A stretch of DNA of 64,000 nt from Streptacidiphilus carbonis (GCF_000787775.1 NZ_BBPM01000011.1:46553-110552), one strand, 5' to 3'; counted from the first letter of the stretch, positions 34,075 through 44,409 are shown. Notes: generated by a model not told the origin, from the letters alone. Program-made: numbers and translations.

Positions 34075-35436
34075 ATGGACCGCAGAATCTTCGGACTGGA
34101 GAACGAGTACGGGGTGACCTGCACCTTCCGTGGCCAGCGCAGGCTGTCCCCGGACGAGGTGGCCCGCTACCTGTTCCGCCGTGTGGTGTCCTGGGGCCGC
34201 AGCAGCAATGTCTTCCTGCGCAACGGGGCCCGGCTCTACCTGGACGTGGGCTCGCACCCGGAGTACGCCACCCCGGAGTGCGACGACGTCTCCGAGCTGG
34301 TGACCCATGACAAGGCCGGGGAGCGGATCCTCGAAGGCCTGCTGGTGGACGCCGAGCGGCGGCTGCACGAGGAGGGCATCGCCGGCGACGTCTACCTCTT
34401 CAAGAACAACACCGACTCGGCCGGGAACTCCTACGGCTGCCATGAGAACTACCTGGTCGGCAGGCACGGCGAGTTCTCCCGGCTGGCCGACATCCTGATC
34501 CCCTTCCTGGTCACCCGGCAGCTGATCTGCGGGGCCGGCAAGGTGCTGCAGACCCCGCGCGGCGCGGTCTACTGCGTCAGCCAGCGGGCCGAGCACATCT
34601 GGGAGGGCGTGAGCTCGGCGACCACCCGCTCCCGTCCGATCATCAACACCCGGGACGAGCCGCACGCCGACGCCGAGCGCTACCGCCGGCTGCATGTGAT
34701 CGTCGGCGACTCCAACATGTCGGAGACCACCACACTGCTCAAGGTGGGCGCGACCGACCTGGTGCTGAAGATGATCGAGGCCGGGACGGTCCTGCGGGAC
34801 CTCACCCTGGAGAACCCGATCCGGGCGATCCGGGAGGTCAGCCATGACCTCACCGGCTCCCGGCAGGTCCGGTTGGCGAACGGCCGGGAGGCCAGCGCGC
34901 TGGACATCCAGGAGGAGTACTTCAGCAAGGCCAGTGCCTTCGCTGACGCCAAGGGCATCCGCACCGGCACGGTGGCCCGGGTGCTGGACCTGTGGGGCCG
35001 CACCCTGGAGGCGATCCGGGCCGAGGACTACTCCAAGGTGGACCGGGAGATCGACTGGGTGATGAAGTACCAGCTGATCGAGCGCTACCGGGCCAAGAAC
35101 GGCATCAGCATGTCGCACCCGAGGGTCGCCCAGATCGACCTGGCGTACCACGACATCCACCGCCGGCGCGGCCTCTACTACCTGCTGCAGAACCGGGGCC
35201 AGGCCGAGCGGGTCACCGACGACCTCAAGATCTTCGAGGCCAAGTCGGTCCCGCCGCAGACCACCCGGGCCCGGCTGCGCGGCGACTTCATCCGCCGCGC
35301 CCAGGAGCAGCGCCGGGACTTCACCGTCGACTGGGTGCACCTCAAGCTCAACGACCAGGCGCAGCGCACGGTCCTGTGCAAGGACCCGTTCCGCTCGGTG
35401 GACGAGCGGGTGGAGAAGCTGATCGCCGGCATGTAG
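34075..35436 (+). CDS. pafA: Pup-protein ligase PafA
   Basis: 453 residues. PafA phosphorylates the C-terminal Glu of Pup with ATP and forms the isopeptide bond to a substrate lysine. Seen: [10 protein letters not shown] (Glu9 metal ligand), Asp57 in [11 protein letters not shown] (catalytic base), [17 protein letters not shown] for nucleotide/Pup binding, and the C-terminal domain ending [12 protein letters not shown]. Lacks the Dop loop. AAAGGGGAG ribosome site. Followed by a hairpin terminator. Confidence 0.97.
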   Translation: MDRRIFGLENEYGVTCTFRGQRRLSPDEVARYLFRRVVSWGRSSNVFLRNGARLYLDVGSHPEYATPECDDVSELVTHDKAGERILEGLLVDAERRLHEEGIAGDVYLFKNNTDSAGNSYGCHENYLVGRHGEFSRLADILIPFLVTRQLICGAGKVLQTPRGAVYCVSQRAEHIWEGVSSATTRSRPIINTRDEPHADAERYRRLHVIVGDSNMSETTTLLKVGATDLVLKMIEAGTVLRDLTLENPIRAIREVSHDLTGSRQVRLANGREASALDIQEEYFSKASAFADAKGIRTGTVARVLDLWGRTLEAIRAEDYSKVDREIDWVMKYQLIERYRAKNGISMSHPRVAQIDLAYHDIHRRRGLYYLLQNRGQAERVTDDLKIFEAKSVPPQTTRARLRGDFIRRAQEQRRDFTVDWVHLKLNDQAQRTVLCKDPFRSVDERVEKLIAGM

Positions 35437-35485
35437 GACCCCGTTCACGCCGTTCACCTGGTGCGCACACCTTGTCCGCTTCGAC

Positions 35486-35518
35486 GCCCCCGTGTCCGTA
35501 TTGTGACGGCACGGGGGC
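35486..35518 (+). terminator. Hairpin after pafA
   Basis: Stem GCCCCCGTG/CACGGGGGC (35486-35494 with 35510-35518), 50 nt past the pafA stop. Confidence 0.65.
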
Positions 35519-35605
35519 TCGGTAGTTGTGGTGCGGGTAAGGAGAGGTCGTAGAGTGGCGCGGACTGACCGCTGCTCCATCTCCCTCCCCATCCTAAGGA
35601 CGAAC

Positions 35606-36631
35606 GTGCGCCGAATCGCCACTGCCGCCGCGCTGCTCGTGGTGCCCGCGTTGCTGTTGACCGGGTGCAGCAGCGGCTCCAAGTCGAAGTCCGCGGACGC
35701 GGCGACGCCCAAGGCGTCCGCTTCCGCCGCCGCGTCGGCGTCCGCGAGCGCTGTTCCGGTGCCCGCCGTGGTGGACACGACGGAGGGGCTGCCGACGGTC
35801 GGCGGTACCTTCGGCAAGGACATCACGATCAAGCTGCCCGGTACCAAGCCGACCGACAAGTTCGTGGTGCACACGCTGACCGAGGGCACCGGGGCCACGG
35901 TCAGCACCAGCAACTTCGCCGTCTTCAACTTCACCGTCGAGGACTGGACCACCGGCAAGACCCTGAACACCGCCTACGGCAAGGGCGGCGCCCCGGCGGT
36001 GCGCAAGCCCACCGACACGATGATCCCGGCGCTGGACAAGGCCGTGGTGGGCCACAAGGTGGGCAGCAGGGTCGAGGTGGTCGCGCCTCCCGGTGCCGCC
36101 TCGGCGCAGATGTCGTCCTCCGAGCCGACCGGGGTCACCGCCAAGGACACCCTGGTGTTCGTGATCGACATCAACCAGGTCGTCGGCGCCAAGGACGACG
36201 TCACCGGCACCCAGGCGGCCTCCCCGGCCGGTATGCCGTCGGTGGTGGCCCCCGCGGGCAAGGCCGCGACCTTCACCATCCCGGACGCCGCCAAGAAGCC
36301 GAGCAAGCTGGAGACCGGAGTGCTGATCAAGGGCACCGGGGCGAAGGTGCTCAGCGGTCAGACGATCATCGTCCAGTACACCGGGGCGACCCTGGCGGAC
36401 GGCAAGGTGTTCGACTCGTCCTGGAAGGACAGCGGGGCGATGGCGACGGTCATCGGCCAGCAGCAGGTCATCTCGGGCTGGGACCAGGGCCTGGTGGGGC
36501 AGACGGTCGGCAGCCGGGTGCTGCTGTCCATCCCGTCCACGCTGGCCTACGGCGCCTCCCCGCCGGCCAACAGCGGAATCGCGGCCAACGCCGACATGGT
36601 GTTCGTCGTGGACATCCTGGCCGCCGCGTAA
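35606..36631 (+). CDS. FKBP-type peptidyl-prolyl isomerase lipoprotein, two domains
   Basis: 341 residues. A lipoprotein signal peptide with a textbook lipobox LLTGC (Cys21) is followed by a Ser/Ala-rich linker and two FKBP-like domains. The second (about residues 225-341) has the active-site pattern VQYTGATLADGKVFDSSW, GWDQGLVGQ and AYG; the first (about 60-185) keeps the fold but few catalytic residues. It would fold secreted proteins at the outer face of the membrane. GTG 35606 has AAGGA at 5-nt spacing. Confidence 0.9.
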   Translation: MRRIATAAALLVVPALLLTGCSSGSKSKSADAATPKASASAAASASASAVPVPAVVDTTEGLPTVGGTFGKDITIKLPGTKPTDKFVVHTLTEGTGATVSTSNFAVFNFTVEDWTTGKTLNTAYGKGGAPAVRKPTDTMIPALDKAVVGHKVGSRVEVVAPPGAASAQMSSSEPTGVTAKDTLVFVIDINQVVGAKDDVTGTQAASPAGMPSVVAPAGKAATFTIPDAAKKPSKLETGVLIKGTGAKVLSGQTIIVQYTGATLADGKVFDSSWKDSGAMATVIGQQQVISGWDQGLVGQTVGSRVLLSIPSTLAYGASPPANSGIAANADMVFVVDILAAA

Positions 36632-36693
36632 CGTACTGTGCTGAACCGGGGGCCGACCCTCGGACCCCCGGACCGCAACGAGGAGAAGCAACC

Positions 36694-37065
36694 TTGAGCA
36701 TCGAGAAGCCGGAGATCGACTTCCCGGGCGGCGAGCCGCCGGCCGAGCTGCAGATCAGGGACATCTGGGTGGGTGACGGCGAGGAGGCCAAGCCCGGCCA
36801 CAACGTCAGCGTCCACTATGTCGGCGTGTCCTTCAGCACCGGTGAGGAGTTCGACGCCAGTTGGAACCGCGGCTCGGCGTTCACGTTCCCGCTGGGCGGC
36901 GGCCGGGTCATCAAGGGCTGGGACCAGGGCGTCGTGGGCATGAAGGTCGGCGGCCGGCGCGAGCTGGTCATCCCGGCGCACCTCGCCTACGGCAACCAGA
37001 GCCCCACCCCCGCGATCAAGCCGGGCGAGACCCTCATCTTCGTCGTGGACCTGCTGGGCGTCTGA
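36694..37065 (+). CDS. Cytosolic FKBP-type peptidyl-prolyl isomerase
   Basis: 123 residues, a minimal FKBP with all core elements: VHYVGVSFSTGEEFDASW, FPLGGGRVIKGWDQG and LAYGNQSP. It starts at TTG 36694 behind GAGGAGAAG. It catalyses proline isomerisation in the cytoplasm. It is the second FKBP gene in a row, likely one transcript with the lipoprotein gene, and closes with a strong terminator. Confidence 0.95.
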   Translation: MSIEKPEIDFPGGEPPAELQIRDIWVGDGEEAKPGHNVSVHYVGVSFSTGEEFDASWNRGSAFTFPLGGGRVIKGWDQGVVGMKVGGRRELVIPAHLAYGNQSPTPAIKPGETLIFVVDLLGV

Positions 37066-37093
37066 CGACCCGTCGTCACGGCAGCCGGGCTGT

Positions 37094-37141
37094 GCGCGGC
37101 CCCGCTCTACCACAGTCGTGGTGGGGCGGGGCCGCGCTTTT
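37094..37141 (+). terminator. Strong T-tailed terminator after the FKBP genes
   Basis: A 12-bp perfect stem (37094-37105 with 37126-37137), extended by an inner ACCAC/GTGGT hairpin and followed by TTTT. Rare in this DNA in having a true T-tract. Confidence 0.9.
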
Positions 37142-37215
37142 GTGCTCAGGCCCGGTACCGGTACGGTCGTGTGCGCCGGGCATAGTCAGTGTCCGGGCCC
37201 AGGGAAGGGTGTGCG

Positions 37216-38232
37216 ATGCCCATCGCCAAGTCCGAACGTCTGATGAATCTCGCGCTGTGTCTGATGAACACCAAGCGGCCGCTGAGCAAGCGCGAGCTGC
37301 GGGACTCCATCGAGGCGTACCGGGAGGCCGCGGACAGCGCCAGCGAGGACTCCTTCAACCGGATGTTCGAGCGCGACAAGGACGATCTGCGCGAACTGGG
37401 CCTGGTCATCGACGTCGACGAGAACGCCCTCGACGGCGAGTTGGGTTATCTGGCCCGTCGGGACCGGAACCGGCTGCCGGAGATCGCCCTGGACGCGGAG
37501 GAGGCCGCCGCGCTGAGCCTCGCCGCCGGGGTCTGGACCCAGGCCCGGCTGGCCGGGGCGGCCAGCGGCGCACTGCACAAGCTGCGGGCCGGCGGCGCGC
37601 TGGCCGAGGGTGACGGCGCGGAGGCGCACTCGGCCCTGGAACCGCGGATTCCGGCCCGCGAGGCGGCCTTCGAGCCGCTGCTGGCCGCAGCCCGGGACCG
37701 CAGGCCGGTGGCCTTCGCCTACCGCAAGTCCGGCGCCGCCCAGCCGGAGCAGCGCAGCGTCGAGCCCTGGGCGCTGGAGTGCTGGCACGGCCACTGGTAC
37801 CTGGCCGGCTGGGACCGCGACCGCAAGGACGTCCGGGTGTTCCGGCTGAGCCGGATCGTCGGTCGGGTCAAGGCCCGCCACGACGCCTTCAAGGCCGAGG
37901 TCCCGGACCATGTCGACGTTCGCCAGCACGTGGCCAGGTTCGCGGGGGAGGGGGCGACCGCCACCGCCCGGATCCGGCTGCGCCGCGGCGCGGCGTTCCC
38001 GCTGCGCACCAAGGCCCTGAACGCCGAACCGGTCGACGCCGACTGGGACGAGCTGGAGATCCCGTTCGGGCACGGGCTGGCCGCCGACCTCACCGAATTC
38101 GGCGCCGACGTGGTCGTGGTCGGACCTGCCGAGCTGCGCTCCGACGTCATCGCCCGGCTGACCGCTGTGGCCGGCCGGGCCGCCGCCACGGACCGCACCC
38201 CGGTCGCCGCCTCTGGAGGGTCCGCGCAGTGA
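37216..38232 (+). CDS. pafB: WYL-domain transcriptional activator PafB
   Basis: 338 residues: N-terminal winged helix (SERLMNLALCLMNTKRPLSKRELR), a linker, the WYL domain (about residues 150-230; VEPWALECWHGHWYLAGWDRDRKDVRVFRLSRI) and the WCX domain. With PafC it activates the RecA-independent DNA-damage regulon in mycobacteria, responding to single-stranded DNA. ATG 37216 behind GGGAAGGG; the end overlaps pafC (GTGA). Confidence 0.95.
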   Translation: MPIAKSERLMNLALCLMNTKRPLSKRELRDSIEAYREAADSASEDSFNRMFERDKDDLRELGLVIDVDENALDGELGYLARRDRNRLPEIALDAEEAAALSLAAGVWTQARLAGAASGALHKLRAGGALAEGDGAEAHSALEPRIPAREAAFEPLLAAARDRRPVAFAYRKSGAAQPEQRSVEPWALECWHGHWYLAGWDRDRKDVRVFRLSRIVGRVKARHDAFKAEVPDHVDVRQHVARFAGEGATATARIRLRRGAAFPLRTKALNAEPVDADWDELEIPFGHGLAADLTEFGADVVVVGPAELRSDVIARLTAVAGRAAATDRTPVAASGGSAQ

Positions 38233-39232
38233 GCAACGCCATCGACCAGACCCGTCGGATGCTGTCCCTGGTCACCTACCTCCGCGAGCGCCCCGGCGCC
38301 CGGGTCGGCGAGGTGGCCCGGGCCTTCGGCATCACCGAGCGCGAGCTCGTCGGCGACCTCAATGTGCTGCCGATGTGCGGGACCAGCTTCCGCGGCGGCG
38401 ACCTGCTGGACATCGACACCGACGGTGAGCGCATCTGGTGGCACAATGCCGACGATGTCGCCCAGCCGCTGCGGCTGTCCTCGGACGAGGCGATCTCGCT
38501 GCTGGTCGCGGCCCGGGCCGTGGCCGGGCTGCCGGGACTGCGCGAGCGCGACCGGGCCGCACTGACCCGGGCCGTGGCCAAGCTGGAGGCCGCGGCCGGG
38601 GACGCGGCCGAGGGCAGCGCCAGGGTCGGGGTGACCTTCGAGGCCGAGGGCAGCGTCTTCGCCGACGCCGACCGCGCCATCACCGAACGCCGCCGGCTGT
38701 GGCTCCGCTACTACTCCTCGGGCCGCGGCGAGATGACCGAGCGCGAGGTCGACCCGATCCGCCTGGTGACCGAGGGCCACACCTACCTGGAGGGCTGGTG
38801 CCGGCTGTCCGAGGACCGGCGGATGTTCCGGCTGGACCGGATCGCCGACATCAAGGTCCTGGACGTGCCCTCCGACCCGCCGCCGCTGGAGCTGCGCGAC
38901 CTCTCCGAGGGCCTGGTCCGTCCGGCCGAGGACGATCCGCAGGTGGTCCTGGAGGTGGGTCCGGGCGGCCGCTGGGTCACCGAGTACTACACCTACGAAG
39001 ACGCGATGGAACTTTCGGACGGCGGGCTGCGGATCACCCTGCGCACCCCGGACCCCTCCGGCCTGCTGCGGCTGGCGCTGCGGCTGGGCGCGGACGGCCG
39101 GATCACCGAGCCGCCGGCCCTGGCCGAGCAGGCCCGCAGCACCGCCGCCGCCGCCCTGGCGTGCTACGCCGAGGCAGCGGAGCAGGGCGTCGGGGAGCAG
39201 GACAGCGCGGAGCAGGACGGCGGGGAGCAGCG

Positions 39233-39236
<4 letters not shown>
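38229..39236 (+). CDS. pafC: WYL-domain transcriptional activator PafC
   Basis: 335 residues, paralogue of PafB with the same layout: HTH (MLSLVTYLRERPGARVGEVARAF), WYL domain (EVDPIRLVTEGHTYLEGWC, FRLDRIADIKVL) and a WCX-like tail, ending in an Ala/Gln/Glu-rich stretch with GEQDSAEQD repeats. It acts as a heteromer with PafB. The GTG at 38229 overlaps the pafB stop, and its own stop overlaps the next GTG, so all three genes are coupled. Confidence 0.95.
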
Positions 39237-39508
<272 letters not shown>

Positions 39509-39550
39509 TGACCGGCAGGCAGGCCGGAACGATCGAGAAGAGGATCCAGT

Positions 39551-39769
39551 ATGCCGTCCATGCCCTGGGCGATCACCGCCGCCGTAGGCCTGTGCACCGC
39601 CGGACTCCTGGTGCTGGGCTGGTGCGCACTGCTGGTGTACCGGCAGGTGCTGGCGCTCTCGCGGGAGCTGGACGCCGGCGCCCGCCGGATCGCGGGCGCC
39701 GCTGCCGGTCTGGAGCGGGCCGCCGAGCCGGTGGCCCGTCGGGCCGGCGATCTCGTGCCCCACGTGTAG
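39551..39769 (+). CDS. Small single-pass membrane protein
   Basis: 72 residues: one membrane helix (residues about 7-31) and a short amphipathic cytoplasmic tail rich in Ala/Arg. No family recognised. It sits between the zinc-ribbon gene and tatA and could be a small partner of either module. Start ATG 39551 follows AGAGGA. Confidence 0.65.
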   Translation: MPSMPWAITAAVGLCTAGLLVLGWCALLVYRQVLALSRELDAGARRIAGAAAGLERAAEPVARRAGDLVPHV

Positions 39770-39925
39770 TTCCGGATCCGTAGGCTTCCGTTCATACTGT
39801 GACCGACCCCGCCCGCGTAGGATGAGGACGAGGTCGCCTGACCTCAACTTCTGCACGCGCACTGGACCTCGCCACCGGTCCAACGCGTATTATCGGCGCA
39901 GAGACCACGACGAAGAGGGATTCCC

Positions 39926-40216
39926 ATGCTCGAGAACCGCGGACTTGAAATCATCATCCTGGCGGTCGTCGTGCTGCTGCTCTTCGGAGCCAAGCGGCTG
40001 CCCGACTCCGCCCGTGCCCTCGGCAAGTCGCTGCGCATCCTCAAGTCCGAGGTCGGCGCGATGAAGTCGGACGACAAGGCGACGGAGGCCAAGGCCGCCA
40101 CCGCCGAGTCGGTCGTGGTCCCCAAGACCATCCAGGCCGCCCCCGGCGAGGCCGCGACCGCCCGCCCGGTCGCCGACCAGGTCGTGCCCGAGCCGACGCC
40201 CTCCGCCAAGGCCTGA
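39926..40216 (+). CDS. tatA: Sec-independent translocase subunit TatA
   Basis: 96 residues: an N-terminal membrane helix (IIILAVVVLLLFGAKRLPD, with the FG hinge) and an amphipathic helix (SARALGKSLRILKSEV), then an Ala/Pro-rich tail. It polymerises to form the Tat conduit for folded proteins. tatC follows 56 nt downstream. tatB is not in this cluster, as is normal in Streptomyces. Confidence 0.96.
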   Translation: MLENRGLEIIILAVVVLLLFGAKRLPDSARALGKSLRILKSEVGAMKSDDKATEAKAATAESVVVPKTIQAAPGEAATARPVADQVVPEPTPSAKA

Positions 40217-40272
40217 CCCGCCTGCGCTCCACCCTCTCCATCCACCCATCTCGCAGGGACTGAAGCCGCACG

Positions 40273-41292
40273 GTGAGCGACACCCAGGGCAGCAGGCGTC
40301 CGACCGTCGGACGCCAGAAGCAGCCGAAGGACAACGAGGGACGGATGCCCCTCTCGGATCATCTCCGTGAGCTTCGCAACCGGTTGCTGATCTGCCTGGC
40401 GGCGCTGCTGGTCACCACGGTGCTCGGCTGGATGCTCCACAACTGGCTGATCGACCAGCTGACCGGGCCCGCCTGCGCGATCAAGGGGGTGCAGGGCTAC
40501 GGCCAGCACACCGCCTCCTGTCCCAACGGGCTGCTGGTCAACAACGGTGTGCTCGCACCGCTGTCGTTCACCTTCAAGATCTCGATGATGGCCGGCCTGA
40601 TCCTGGCCAGCCCGGTCTGGACCTATCAGCTCTGGGCCTTCGTCGCGCCCGGGCTGTACAAGAAGGAGAAGAAGTACGGGCTCAGCTTCACCGCTGCCGC
40701 GGTGCCGCTGTTCCTGATCGGCGCCTACCTGGCGTACTGGATCTTCCCCAAGGCCCTGGGCATCCTGGTCAGCTTCAACCCGTCGGGCTTCTCGCTGGCC
40801 TTCTCCGGCGCCGAGTTCCTGGACTTCTTCATCCGCATGGTGGTGGTGTTCGGGCTCTCCTTCGAGCTGCCGCTGCTGCTGGTGGCACTGAACTTCCTCG
40901 GCATCCTCAGCGCCGCGAAGCTCCGCAGCTGGTGGCGCGGGATCATCTTCATCATCTTCGTGTTCTCGGCCGTGGCCACCCCGACCGGCGACCCGCTGAC
41001 CATGAGCGTGCTGGCCGTCCCGATCTGTGTGCTGTTCATCATGGCCCTCGGCGTCTGCACGCTGCACGACCGGTCCGTGGCGCGCCGCAAGGCGGTCGAG
41101 GACCCGGACAGCCTGCTGGACCCGGACATCGCCTCCTCCCCGGACCTGACCCCCTCGGACGTCCGCGCCGAGACGGTGTCCGCCGAGGAGTTCGCCCACG
41201 CCGAGCCGATGGTCTACCACCCGGACGAGGAAGAGGCCTCCGTGCCGGCCGCGAGGGGCGAGCGCGGCGAGCGGATGGACGACATCACCTGA
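40273..41292 (+). CDS. tatC: Sec-independent translocase subunit TatC
   Basis: 339 residues, six membrane helices (first at about 35-55). Signature segments: MPLSDHLRELRNRL, FVAPGLYKKEKKY (signal-peptide recognition loop), and GLSFELPL with the conserved Glu. TatC binds the twin-arginine signal peptide. The C-terminal 60 residues are an acidic cytoplasmic extension typical of actinobacteria. GTG start 40273. Confidence 0.97.
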   Translation: MSDTQGSRRPTVGRQKQPKDNEGRMPLSDHLRELRNRLLICLAALLVTTVLGWMLHNWLIDQLTGPACAIKGVQGYGQHTASCPNGLLVNNGVLAPLSFTFKISMMAGLILASPVWTYQLWAFVAPGLYKKEKKYGLSFTAAAVPLFLIGAYLAYWIFPKALGILVSFNPSGFSLAFSGAEFLDFFIRMVVVFGLSFELPLLLVALNFLGILSAAKLRSWWRGIIFIIFVFSAVATPTGDPLTMSVLAVPICVLFIMALGVCTLHDRSVARRKAVEDPDSLLDPDIASSPDLTPSDVRAETVSAEEFAHAEPMVYHPDEEEASVPAARGERGERMDDIT

Positions 41293-41320
41293 CCCACAGC
41301 ACCTGACCCACAGCACCTGA
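41286..41320. repeat. 14-bp tandem repeat across the tatC stop
   Basis: CACCTGACCCACAG at 41286-41299 and 41300-41313, with a partial third copy to 41320. The first copy carries the tatC stop codon, so this looks like a recent duplication of the gene end. Confidence 0.85.
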
Positions 41321-41469
41321 TCAGCCTCGGATAAATGGCTGGGTCAAGTGTCAGTTCCTCCGGGTAGCCTCTGGGGGAGATGCAGACCCACGACCACAGT
41401 TCAGGCGCCGCAGACGCAGGCACCGCCCATCGCGCTCCCGTGCGCCCGACCCGGGAGGAAGGTGCCGCG

Positions 41470-44346
41470 ATGACCTCCGCCGCTCCTGATGACCACGCCG
41501 TAGACGAGCTCAGCCCCTCCGAGCGCTACGCCGCCTCCCGGCGCCTGGCCAAGGAGCAGGCCACCGCCCTGTACGCCTTCCGGGAGCTCTACGACTTCCC
41601 GCTGGACGGCTTCCAGATCGAGGCCTGCGAGGCCCTGGAGGCCGGCTCCGGGGTGCTGGTGGCCGCGCCCACCGGCTCTGGCAAGACCATCGTCGGCGAG
41701 TTCGCGGTGCACCTGGCCCTGGCCGAGGGCCGCAAGTGCTTCTACACCACCCCGATCAAGGCGCTGTCCAACCAGAAGTACGCGGACCTGGTCAAGCGCT
41801 ACGGTCCGGACAAGGTCGGCCTGCTCACCGGCGACAACACGGTCAACAGCGAGGCCCCGGTGGTGGTGATGACCACCGAGGTGCTGCGCAACATGCTCTA
41901 CGCGGGCTCGCAGACCCTGAACGGCCTGGGCTACGTGGTCATGGACGAGGTGCACTACCTGGCCGACCGCTTCCGCGGCGCGGTCTGGGAGGAGGTGATC
42001 ATCCATCTCCCCGAGTCGGTCACCCTGGTCTCGCTGTCGGCGACGGTCTCCAACGCCGAGGAGTTCGGCGACTGGCTGGACACCGTGCGCGGCGGCACCA
42101 AGGTGATCGTCTCCGAGCACCGCCCGGTCCCGCTGTGGCAGCACGTGCTGGCCGGCAACCGGATGTACGACCTGTTCACTACGAGGGTGGCGGAGGAACG
42201 GGCCTCCGGCCGCAAGCGCGACGGCGGCGGCAACCGGGGCGGCGAGGCGGACGTCAATCCGGAGCTGGTCCGGCTGGCCCGGGCCGAGCAGGACCGCCGC
42301 TACGGCGGCCGGGACCGCTTCGACAAGCGCGGCCGGGGGCGCAGCATGTCCAACGGCCGTCCCGGCCGGGCCTGGACCCCCAGCCGGGTCGAGGTCATCG
42401 ACCGGCTGGACTCAGAGGGCCTGCTGCCCGCGATCACCTTCATCTTCAGCCGGGCCGGCTGCGAGGCCGCGGTCCAGCAGTGCCTGCACTCCGGGCTGCG
42501 GCTGAACAACGACTCCGAGCGGGCCGAGGTACGCGCCCTGGTCGAGGCCCGCACCGCCAGCATCCCCAGCGAGGACCTGCATGTCCTCGGCTACTACGAG
42601 TGGGTGGACGCACTGGAGCGCGGGGTCGCCGCGCACCATGCGGGGATGCTGCCGACCTTCAAGGAGGTCGTCGAGGAGCTGTTCCTGCGCGGCCTGGTGA
42701 AGGCCGTCTTCGCGACCGAGACGCTGGCGCTGGGCATCAACATGCCGGCCCGCTCGGTGGTGATGGAGAAGCTGGTCAAGTGGAACGGCGAGACCCACGC
42801 CGATGTCACCCCGGGCGAGTACACCCAGCTCACCGGGCGGGCCGGGCGCCGCGGCATCGACATCGAGGGCCACGCGGTGGTGCTCTGGCAGCCCAATCTG
42901 GACCCCGCCGCGCTGGCCGGGCTGGCCGGGACCCGCACCTATCCGCTGCGCTCGTCCTTCAAGCCGTCGTACAACATGGCGGTCAACCTGGTCTCCCAGT
43001 TCGGCCGGCACAAGTCCCGGGAACTGCTGGAGACCTCCTTCGCGCAGTTCCAGGCCGACCGCTCGGTGGTCGGCATCGCCCGCCAGGTGCAGCGCAACGA
43101 GGAGGGGCTGGAGGGCTACCGCGAGGCGGTCGACTGCCACCTGGGGGACTTCGAGGAGTACTCCGGGCTGCGCCGCGCGCTCAAGGACCGGGAGAACGCG
43201 CTGGCCCGCGAGGGCGCCAACCAGCGCCGGGCCAGCGCCGCCGACTCGTTGGAGAAGCTGAAGCCGGGCGACGTGATCCACGTCCCCACCGGCCGCTTCG
43301 CCGGCCTCGCGCTGGTGCTGGACCCCGGCATCCCCGCTGTCAGCAGCAGGCACGGGCACCGCCATGAGCACAGCGAGGGTCCGCGCCCGGTGGTGCTCAC
43401 CGCCGAGCGCCAGGTCAAGCGGCTGGCGATGATCGACTTCCCGGTGCCGGTGGAGGCCGTCGAGCGGGTCAGGATCCCGCGCAGCTTCAACCCGCGCAGC
43501 CCGCAGTCCCGGCGCGACCTGGCCTCGGCGCTGCGCACCAAGGCCGGGCACATCGAGCCGGCCCGGGTCCGCAAGGGCCGGGCCGCCGCCGCGGACGACC
43601 CGGAGATCGCCCGGCTGCGCACCGCGCTGCGGCAGCACCCGTGCCACGGCTGCGACGAGCGCGAGGACCACGCCCGCTGGGCCGAGCGCTACGAGCGGCT
43701 GAAGCGCGACACCCAGCAGCTGGAACGCCGGATGCAGTCCCGTACCCACACCATCGCCCGGACCTTCGACCGGGTCTGCGCGCTGCTGACCGACCTCGGC
43801 TATCTGCAGGGCGACACGGTCACCGAGGACGGCCGCCGACTGGCCCGGCTCTACGGCGAGTTGGACCTGCTGGCGTCCGAGTGCCTGCGCGAGGAGGTCT
43901 GGGAGGGGCTGACCCCGGCCGAACTGGCCGCCTGCGCCTCGGCGCTGGTGTACGAGTCGCGGCGCGGGGACGACGAGAGCAGCGCCCCCAAGCTCCCGGA
44001 CGGCGGCGCCCGCGAGGCGCTGGGCGAGATGGTCCGGCTCTGGGGCCACCTGGACGCCCTGGAGGAGCAGCACAAGCTGGCCGCGGAGGACAACGTCGGC
44101 CAGCGCGAGCCCGACCTGGGCTTCGCCTGGACGGCGTTCCGCTGGGCCTCGGGCCAGCCGCTGGACGCGGTGCTGCGCGAGGCCGACATGCCGGCCGGCG
44201 ACTTCGTCCGCTGGACCCGGCAGCTGATCGACGTGCTGGGCCAGATCGCCAACGCCGCCCCCGAGGGCGGTACGGTCCGCGCCACCGCACGCAAGGCCGT
44301 GGACGGCATCCGCCGCGGCATCATCGCCTACTCCTCGGTGGGGTAG
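41470..44346 (+). CDS. helY: Ski2-like DEVH-box RNA helicase
   Basis: 958 residues. Walker A APTGSGKT (66-73), DEVH box (159-162), SLSATVSNAEEF (motif III), and motif VI QLTGRAGRRGID. The C-terminal part holds a DSHCT domain (GDLDALEEQ-like helices) that is diagnostic of the Ski2/Mtr4/HelY group, which unwinds RNA for decay. ATG 41470 has GGAGGAAGG; an upstream ATG at 41380 adds 30 residues and lies 9 nt from a TAGCCT box, so a longer leaderless form is possible. The tat-helY order is common in actinobacteria. Confidence 0.95.
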   Translation: MTSAAPDDHAVDELSPSERYAASRRLAKEQATALYAFRELYDFPLDGFQIEACEALEAGSGVLVAAPTGSGKTIVGEFAVHLALAEGRKCFYTTPIKALSNQKYADLVKRYGPDKVGLLTGDNTVNSEAPVVVMTTEVLRNMLYAGSQTLNGLGYVVMDEVHYLADRFRGAVWEEVIIHLPESVTLVSLSATVSNAEEFGDWLDTVRGGTKVIVSEHRPVPLWQHVLAGNRMYDLFTTRVAEERASGRKRDGGGNRGGEADVNPELVRLARAEQDRRYGGRDRFDKRGRGRSMSNGRPGRAWTPSRVEVIDRLDSEGLLPAITFIFSRAGCEAAVQQCLHSGLRLNNDSERAEVRALVEARTASIPSEDLHVLGYYEWVDALERGVAAHHAGMLPTFKEVVEELFLRGLVKAVFATETLALGINMPARSVVMEKLVKWNGETHADVTPGEYTQLTGRAGRRGIDIEGHAVVLWQPNLDPAALAGLAGTRTYPLRSSFKPSYNMAVNLVSQFGRHKSRELLETSFAQFQADRSVVGIARQVQRNEEGLEGYREAVDCHLGDFEEYSGLRRALKDRENALAREGANQRRASAADSLEKLKPGDVIHVPTGRFAGLALVLDPGIPAVSSRHGHRHEHSEGPRPVVLTAERQVKRLAMIDFPVPVEAVERVRIPRSFNPRSPQSRRDLASALRTKAGHIEPARVRKGRAAAADDPEIARLRTALRQHPCHGCDEREDHARWAERYERLKRDTQQLERRMQSRTHTIARTFDRVCALLTDLGYLQGDTVTEDGRRLARLYGELDLLASECLREEVWEGLTPAELAACASALVYESRRGDDESSAPKLPDGGAREALGEMVRLWGHLDALEEQHKLAAEDNVGQREPDLGFAWTAFRWASGQPLDAVLREADMPAGDFVRWTRQLIDVLGQIANAAPEGGTVRATARKAVDGIRRGIIAYSSVG

Positions 44347-44359
44347 CGCGCCGCGTCGA

Positions 44360-44409
44360 CAAGGCCCGCCCCGGGGCAGCAGCTTCCAAGGACGCCGGGA
44401 CGGGCCTTG
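44360..44409 (+). terminator. Hairpin after helY
   Basis: CAAGGCCCG (44360-44368) pairs with CGGGCCTTG (44401-44409); 13 nt past the helY stop. Confidence 0.6.

Noticed and set aside
30000-35500. Proteasome locus as a horizontally acquired island
   Set aside because: The genes have normal composition and the order arc, dop, pup, prcB, prcA, pafA, pafBC, tat is the usual chromosomal arrangement; only the endonuclease gene stands out.
36640-37065. A single long + strand frame 35665-37065 covering both FKBP genes
   Set aside because: The first part is out of frame with the lipoprotein gene; only the last 123 codons, from TTG 36694, encode an FKBP.
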